Shown piece by piece: positions 59,387 to 64,000 of a DNA stretch of 64,000 bases. Position numbers and translations under genes: made by a program. The notes under the pieces are model-generated. The model was not told where the DNA came from. It searched no databases and saw nothing but the letters and a program-made list of their open reading frames with translations. The number at the start of each line of letters is the position of its first letter. The first letter of the stretch is position 1. Source of the stretch: Modestobacter sp. L9-4 (GTDB taxonomy: Bacteria > Actinomycetota > Actinomycetes > Mycobacteriales > Geodermatophilaceae); the NCBI RefSeq assembly GCF_019112525.1, contig NZ_CP077800.1, positions 1,984,001 through 2,048,000 on the forward strand, given 5' to 3'.

Positions 59387-62149
59387 TCAGCCGACCCGGA
59401 GCACCTCGCCCAGCCGCTCCCGCCGGCGGGCGGAGGACTCCACCGCGACGACGGCCAGCACCACGAGCACGAGCGGCACCGCCACCAGCGGCACGGCCCA
59501 GGGCACGACCAGCGCCGGTGGGCCGAACTGGCCGGTGAGCAGCCGCAGCGCCAGCGGCGCCCGGACCAGCCCGGCCACCGCCGTCCCGAGGGCCGACCCG
59601 GCCAGGGCCGCCACGACCACCGGCGGCAGCAGCTCGCCGAGGCTGATCGCCCGGGCCTGGCGGCCGGTGAGACCGAGGGTCCGCAGGGTCGCCAGCGAGC
59701 GGCCGCGGGCGGGCGCACCGGCGGCGGCACCGAGTCCGACGACGGCGGCGGCCAGCACCAGCAGCGCCCCCGCGGACCCGGCCGCCACCAGCGTGAGCCC
59801 GCCGGTCAGCGGGTCCGCCCGCCGTGCCGCCAGGCGGTCCTGCCGGGAGACGACGTCGGCACCGGCCAGCGCGGGCGTGCCGGCCACCGCCGCGGCGGCC
59901 CCCGGCCCGACCACCCAGAGCGTGTCCGGCGGAGCGGACCCGCCGCCCGCCGCCTCGAGTGCCGCGGCGTCGACGACCACGGTGGCGGGGCCGGCCACGC
60001 CGAGGGCCGGGGACCGGCCGACCGGGTCGGCCGGCACCTGCTGGCCGTTCCAGAGCACCGACGCCGAGCGGCTCTCCAGCGGCACGTCCGGCCCGACCAG
60101 CACGGGCACGCCCTCGGCGCCGCCACCGGCCAGGAGCGCCAGGTCGGGTGCATCGGGCAGCGGGGTGCTGCGCAGCAGCCGGTCGAAGGCGGCCGGGTCG
60201 ACGGCGAGCACGGTCACCGTCCTGCTGGTGGTGCGGACCAGCAGCTGGGTGTCCCGCTGGACCCGGGCCGGCACGGCCTGCTCGACCCCCGGCCGGGTCA
60301 GCAGCTGCGCGGCCAGGCCCGGCAGCCCCCCGGCGGGCAGCTCCTGGTCCGCCCCGACCGTGACCGCGACGTCGCCGCCCACCGCCGCCCAGGACCCGGT
60401 CTCCTGGCCGGCGCGGACGGTGAGGCCCAGCGTGGCCACCACCGCGACCAGCCCCGTGGTCAGGGTGAGGGCGAGCAGCGGCAGCCGCGCACCCGCGGTC
60501 GACCGGGCCTGCACCGCGGCCAGCAGCGGCACGGCACGGCGCGAGCGCGTGGCGGTGCGCAGCACGCCCTGCAGCAGCAGCGGCACCAGCCGGAGCAGCA
60601 CCACGGCACCGGCGGCCACCCCCAGCGTGGGGGCCGCGACGAGCAGCAGGTCCGCGATCGGGTCGGCGGCCGAGGCGACCACCCCGCGCAGCCGGAGCGT
60701 GGCGATCGCCGCCACGGCCAGCAGCACGACGACCACCTCGACCGCGCCCCGGCGCAGCTGCCCGGCCCGGGCCAGCCGCCTGCGCTGCCGCCGGTCGGCG
60801 GGCACCCGCCGTCCACCGGTGGCGCGGGCGGCGACCAGCACCCCGCAGACCGGCCCGGCGAGCAGGCCCGCCCCCAGCACGGGCACCAGCCAGCCGATCG
60901 CGGTCGGGCCCGGCACTAGGACCGCCCCGACCAGGACGCCGACCGTCCCGCCGACGGTGGTCAGGACGGCGGACTCGATCCCGAGGTCGACCGCCAGCGC
61001 GGTCAGCGACGCCCCGCGGGCCCGCTCGGTGGCCAGCACCGTCCGGCGGCGGCCGGCCAGCAGCTGGGCGCAGAGCAGCAGCACGAGCGCGGCACCGGCC
61101 ACGACCCCGGCCAGCAGCACCGCGGCCTGGGCCTGCGCCGTCCGGACCCGGTCACCGGCCTGGGTGAGCACCAGGCCCAGCCGGCTGGTCACCGTCGGCG
61201 TCGGGTACACCTGCAGCTTCGCCGGTGCCACCTGCAGCCCACCCACCACCGGGGGCAGGACGTCGGCGGACGCGGCGTCGACGGCGTCGGGGTCGGTGCT
61301 GAAGGTGACCGTGCGGGTGAGGTCGCCGCTGGGCACCGCCAGCCGCAGCGCGGGCAGCGAGCCGGCCGACAGCAGCCCCGCCACGGTGGTCTGGGCGGTG
61401 CGCCCGGTGCCGCTGGTGCGCGGCCGGAGCAGCTCCGGGGCACGCTGCCAGGCCCGGTCGCCGGGGTCCCCGGCCCGGAAGACCCCCGTCACGTTCAGCA
61501 CCACCTCGTAGTGGGCCGAGGACGTCACGCCGATCAGGTCCCCGACGGAGGCGCCCAGGGTGGCCGCCCCCTCCTCGCTCAGCCCGATCGGCACCGGGTA
61601 GGGCGGCGGCCCGTCGAACTCGATCTCCGGTGCGCCCTCCGGACGCGGTGCGGGCGGTCCGGGAGCCGCGCCCTCGACCCAGGTGACCGCGGGCTCGACC
61701 CCGTTCCACACCCACGCCAGCCGGACGCCCAGCGGCCCGAGGGCGGGGTCGATCGGCCGGTCCAGCGGCATGGACCGGCCGACCACGGCCGCCACCGGCG
61801 CCCCGAGCACCCGGGACAGCTCCGGCGGCAGGGCCGCCTCGATCCGCTCCGTGGTCGCCACCGTCTCCGGGACCGAGTCCTCCGGCAGCTCCGGCGGGAA
61901 CGTGCGCAGCTGCGCGAACGGCGCGGTCAGGGTCGTGTCGGCCAGCGGTCCGGCGTCGCGGACGGCGTCCTGGACGGCGGCGTCGGCGTTGCGGTCCACC
62001 AGGCGCGGGGTGACCACCGCCAGGGCCGAGGTCAGCGCGAGCACGGCGACGGTGAGCAGCAGGAGCAGCCGGTCGGCGCGGGTGCGCCGGGCCAGCCCGG
62101 CCAGGGGCACGCCGGGACGCCGGGACCGGGGCAGGACCGCGCGGGTCAC
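59387..62149 (-). CDS. FtsX-like ABC transporter permease
   Basis: This 920-residue membrane protein has an N-terminal helix (about 20-45), a large extracytoplasmic region (50-340), a block of helices (350-520), a second extracytoplasmic region and a terminal three-helix FtsX block (GGLTLVAAGSAGALLVLAAAVV ... LATLRTLGLTGRQARAI). The LRTLGLTGRQ stretch is the usual FtsX coupling region. It belongs to MacB/LolC-type mechanotransmission ABC systems that pull lipids, peptides or lipoproteins. GTG 62149 overlaps the stop of the upstream paralog (GTGA). The ATPase is not in the window. Confidence 0.88.
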   Translation of the reverse strand: MTRAVLPRSRRPGVPLAGLARRTRADRLLLLLTVAVLALTSALAVVTPRLVDRNADAAVQDAVRDAGPLADTTLTAPFAQLRTFPPELPEDSVPETVATTERIEAALPPELSRVLGAPVAAVVGRSMPLDRPIDPALGPLGVRLAWVWNGVEPAVTWVEGAAPGPPAPRPEGAPEIEFDGPPPYPVPIGLSEEGAATLGASVGDLIGVTSSAHYEVVLNVTGVFRAGDPGDRAWQRAPELLRPRTSGTGRTAQTTVAGLLSAGSLPALRLAVPSGDLTRTVTFSTDPDAVDAASADVLPPVVGGLQVAPAKLQVYPTPTVTSRLGLVLTQAGDRVRTAQAQAAVLLAGVVAGAALVLLLCAQLLAGRRRTVLATERARGASLTALAVDLGIESAVLTTVGGTVGVLVGAVLVPGPTAIGWLVPVLGAGLLAGPVCGVLVAARATGGRRVPADRRQRRRLARAGQLRRGAVEVVVVLLAVAAIATLRLRGVVASAADPIADLLLVAAPTLGVAAGAVVLLRLVPLLLQGVLRTATRSRRAVPLLAAVQARSTAGARLPLLALTLTTGLVAVVATLGLTVRAGQETGSWAAVGGDVAVTVGADQELPAGGLPGLAAQLLTRPGVEQAVPARVQRDTQLLVRTTSRTVTVLAVDPAAFDRLLRSTPLPDAPDLALLAGGGAEGVPVLVGPDVPLESRSASVLWNGQQVPADPVGRSPALGVAGPATVVVDAAALEAAGGGSAPPDTLWVVGPGAAAAVAGTPALAGADVVSRQDRLAARRADPLTGGLTLVAAGSAGALLVLAAAVVGLGAAAGAPARGRSLATLRTLGLTGRQARAISLGELLPPVVVAALAGSALGTAVAGLVRAPLALRLLTGQFGPPALVVPWAVPLVAVPLVLVVLAVVAVESSARRRERLGEVLRVG

Positions 62150-64000
62150 GTCGCGTCCCCAAGCCGCAGGTGCGCCGACCCCGCGCGGCGCACCAGCGCG
62201 CCGGCGACCGGCACCACCACGGCCGCACAGCCGATCAGCAGGCCGACGACGAGGGCCGTCTCCGCGGGCCAGGGCCACTGGGCGACCGGCGCGGGCACCG
62301 GGACCCGGCCGGTCTCCGACACGGTCATCGACGGCGCCAGCTGCCGGGTCAGGAGCCCGCCGACGAGCGCACCCAGCACGACGGAGACCGAGGTGACCAG
62401 CGTGTGCTCGACCAGCACCGCCGCGGCCAGCGCGCGCCGCGGCACGCCCAGGCCCTGCAGGCGGGCGACCTCGACCGACCTGGACTCCAGCGCGGCGGCC
62501 GTGTGCAGGGCCGTGCCGGTGAGCGCCAGGGCGACGGCGGTGGCCGTGAGCAGCCAGAGCACCGCCGGCAGGCCGACCCGCAGCGGGCCGCCGCGCAGCT
62601 GGGCGGCCACGCCGTCGCGGGTGACCGCGCCCGGGAGGCCGGCGTCGGCGAGCCGGGCCACCGCGGTGCCCTGGTCGGCGACGCCCCCGGCCCACCAGCT
62701 GTCGGTCACCGGATCGAGGTCGGCGAGGGCGGCGAGGGCCCGGGCGAGGACCTCCTCGTCGGCCAGCACGCCCGAGGCGTCCGGGGCGCCCGGCAGCCAG
62801 GGGGTGAGGCCGGCGACCCGGCCGTTGACGACCTCGGTGCCGACGCCGAGGGCGATCGGGTCGCCGGGCCGGGCGTTGATCGCCGTGGCGAGGTCCGGGG
62901 TGAGCAGCACCGGCACGGCCAGCGGCGGCCGGTAGGCGGTGAGCAGCAGGTGCGCCGACCGGTCGAGCAGGCTGGGCACGGACACCGTGCCCGCCGCGTC
63001 GAGCACCACGCCGCCGGCGCCGCCGGACACGGTGACGGCGGTGCGGTCCAGGTCCCCCGTGATCGCGTCGACCGGCGGAGCGGCGGTCCACTCCGCGGCG
63101 GGGGCGGCGGGGCCTCCGGCCAGCGCGAGCCGGACGGTCACCGCGGCCCCGCGGTTCACCGCCGGGTCGATCGCGCTCGGGACCAGGGCCGACAGCACCA
63201 GGTCGGCGCCGACGACGGTGAGATCGTCCCCGGCGACCGGCGCGGTGTCCGTGGCGTCGCGCAGCTCCACCGGGTGCGGGGCGCCGTCCAGCGGCACCTC
63301 CGTGCCCGACAGCGTGGCCCGGGCGCCCCGGGTGTCCTGGACGACGAGCACCGGCCGGACCACGAGGTCGACGCCGACGGCGGACCCGGTGACCGTGAGC
63401 GCCGCCCCGCTGTCCGGCACGTGCAGCACCACGCCCTGCGCCCGCTCGGGGGCCTCCAGACCCGCGGTCAGCGCGGTCCAGTCCAGGGCGCCGGGAGGGT
63501 GCCCGGCGAGCAGGTCACCGGCCACGGAGGTGTCCACCGCCACCAGCCGGTTCTCCGGGGGAGCCGTCCCGGTGGCCGACAGGTCCCCCAGCGAGACCGG
63601 CCGCACGGTGGCCGGGGTCACCGTGCCGCCGAGCACGGCCGCCACCTCGGCACCCTCCCCGGGAGCAGCCGGGACGGACGCCGGGACGACGACGTCGGTG
63701 CCCACCCGGGCGGCGGCCTGGTCGACCTGCGAGGTGTCCCACGTGTCGGCGTACCCGGTGGCGAAGGTGGCGGCGGCCGTGGCCAGGACCAGCAGCAGCG
63801 CGGCACCCGTGGCGTGCGGCCGGCGCGCGACCTCCCAGGCGGCCAGCGCGCCGACGAGCCCGCGGGAGCGACCGGCCCGGCGCTCGGCGAGCAGCTGCAC
63901 CAGGGGCAGCACGCGCAGCGCCAGCACCGCGCCGGCGACCAGGCACAGCACCGGAGCCGCCACCAGGAGCGGGTCGACCACGCCGGCCGGGGAGCCGGAG
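62146..64000 (-). CDS. FtsX-like ABC transporter permease, 5' end cut by the window
   Basis: At least 617 C-terminal residues of a second FtsX-type permease are seen, and the frame is open through 64000. The visible part begins in a helix block (LLVAAPVLCLVAGAVLALRVLPL), then a helix and extracytoplasmic domain, and ends in a three-helix FtsX block (TATAVALALTGTALHTAAAL, EVARLQGLGVPRRAL). The order and sequence parallel the C-terminal two thirds of the downstream gene, so the two are paralogs. The missing N-terminus would hold the first helix. It overlaps the downstream permease gene by its stop. Confidence 0.85.
   Translation of the reverse strand, partial: SGSPAGVVDPLLVAAPVLCLVAGAVLALRVLPLVQLLAERRAGRSRGLVGALAAWEVARRPHATGAALLLVLATAAATFATGYADTWDTSQVDQAAARVGTDVVVPASVPAAPGEGAEVAAVLGGTVTPATVRPVSLGDLSATGTAPPENRLVAVDTSVAGDLLAGHPPGALDWTALTAGLEAPERAQGVVLHVPDSGAALTVTGSAVGVDLVVRPVLVVQDTRGARATLSGTEVPLDGAPHPVELRDATDTAPVAGDDLTVVGADLVLSALVPSAIDPAVNRGAAVTVRLALAGGPAAPAAEWTAAPPVDAITGDLDRTAVTVSGGAGGVVLDAAGTVSVPSLLDRSAHLLLTAYRPPLAVPVLLTPDLATAINARPGDPIALGVGTEVVNGRVAGLTPWLPGAPDASGVLADEEVLARALAALADLDPVTDSWWAGGVADQGTAVARLADAGLPGAVTRDGVAAQLRGGPLRVGLPAVLWLLTATAVALALTGTALHTAAALESRSVEVARLQGLGVPRRALAAAVLVEHTLVTSVSVVLGALVGGLLTRQLAPSMTVSETGRVPVPAPVAQWPWPAETALVVGLLIGCAAVVVPVAGALVRRAGSAHLRLGDAT

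Overview
The window is uniformly very GC-rich, uses GTG starts freely, and carries actinobacterial marks: a zinc-free type B ribosomal protein L31, a GAF-ANTAR regulator, a DtxR/IdeR-type iron box, TetR regulators and many start codons placed 6-7 nt after a -10 hexamer (leaderless transcription). I infer an actinobacterium, most likely a Geodermatophilaceae-like soil or rock organism (Blastococcus, Geodermatophilus, Modestobacter type); the family is not proven. I see no tRNA, rRNA, insertion sequence, CRISPR or prophage. Genes are tightly packed, and the largest gene-free gap is about 240 bases (40683-40925).

1-15.3 kb: the end of an ABC importer (permease, permease, ATPase) converges on a radical SAM gene. 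Then come an aldo/keto reductase, an amidohydrolase, a DedA-HAD-hydrolase operon, a membrane-anchored CoxG-like protein with a repetitive linker, two drug-type MFS exporters, a secreted Fn3-like protein, and an isochorismatase coupled to an NCS1 permease.

15.4-25.9 kb: a membrane GGDEF-EAL protein, L31B, an intact Hen1-Pnkp RNA repair operon, an iron-box-controlled siderophore-binding lipoprotein, a PPOX stress protein, a possible small membrane protein, a GH10 xylanase without signal peptide, and membrane proteins of unknown function.

26-34.9 kb: a regulator-rich stretch. TetR genes lie beside an alpha/beta hydrolase, a quinone-type oxidoreductase and an aromatic-ring FAD hydroxylase. Two of these TetR genes are divergent from their presumed targets, with paired palindromic operators in the gap.

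35-46.4 kb: two lipoproteins, an SPFH protein operon, a small membrane protein, an ACS-type MFS carrier, a MOSC protein, a DHFR-like reductase, an M18 aminopeptidase, a blasticidin-deaminase-like/ASCH fusion, a GNAT acetyltransferase, and a TetR-DHA2 exporter pair with two more operators.

46.5-57.4 kb: a signalling block with two hybrid histidine kinases. The second (CHASE3-HAMP-HisKA-HATPase-REC-REC-HPt) is divergent from an overlapping operon of a single-domain response regulator, a HEAT-repeat protein and a processive family 2 glycosyltransferase. This looks like a phosphorelay controlling extracellular polysaccharide synthesis. Secreted proteins and the GAF-ANTAR regulator follow.

57.4-64 kb: two small proteins, a type II NADH dehydrogenase, and two paralogous FtsX-type permeases, the second cut by the window edge.

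Candidates for a poorly described system are the response regulator-HEAT-glycosyltransferase operon with its own hybrid kinase, and the deaminase-ASCH fusion with an altered zinc ligand.
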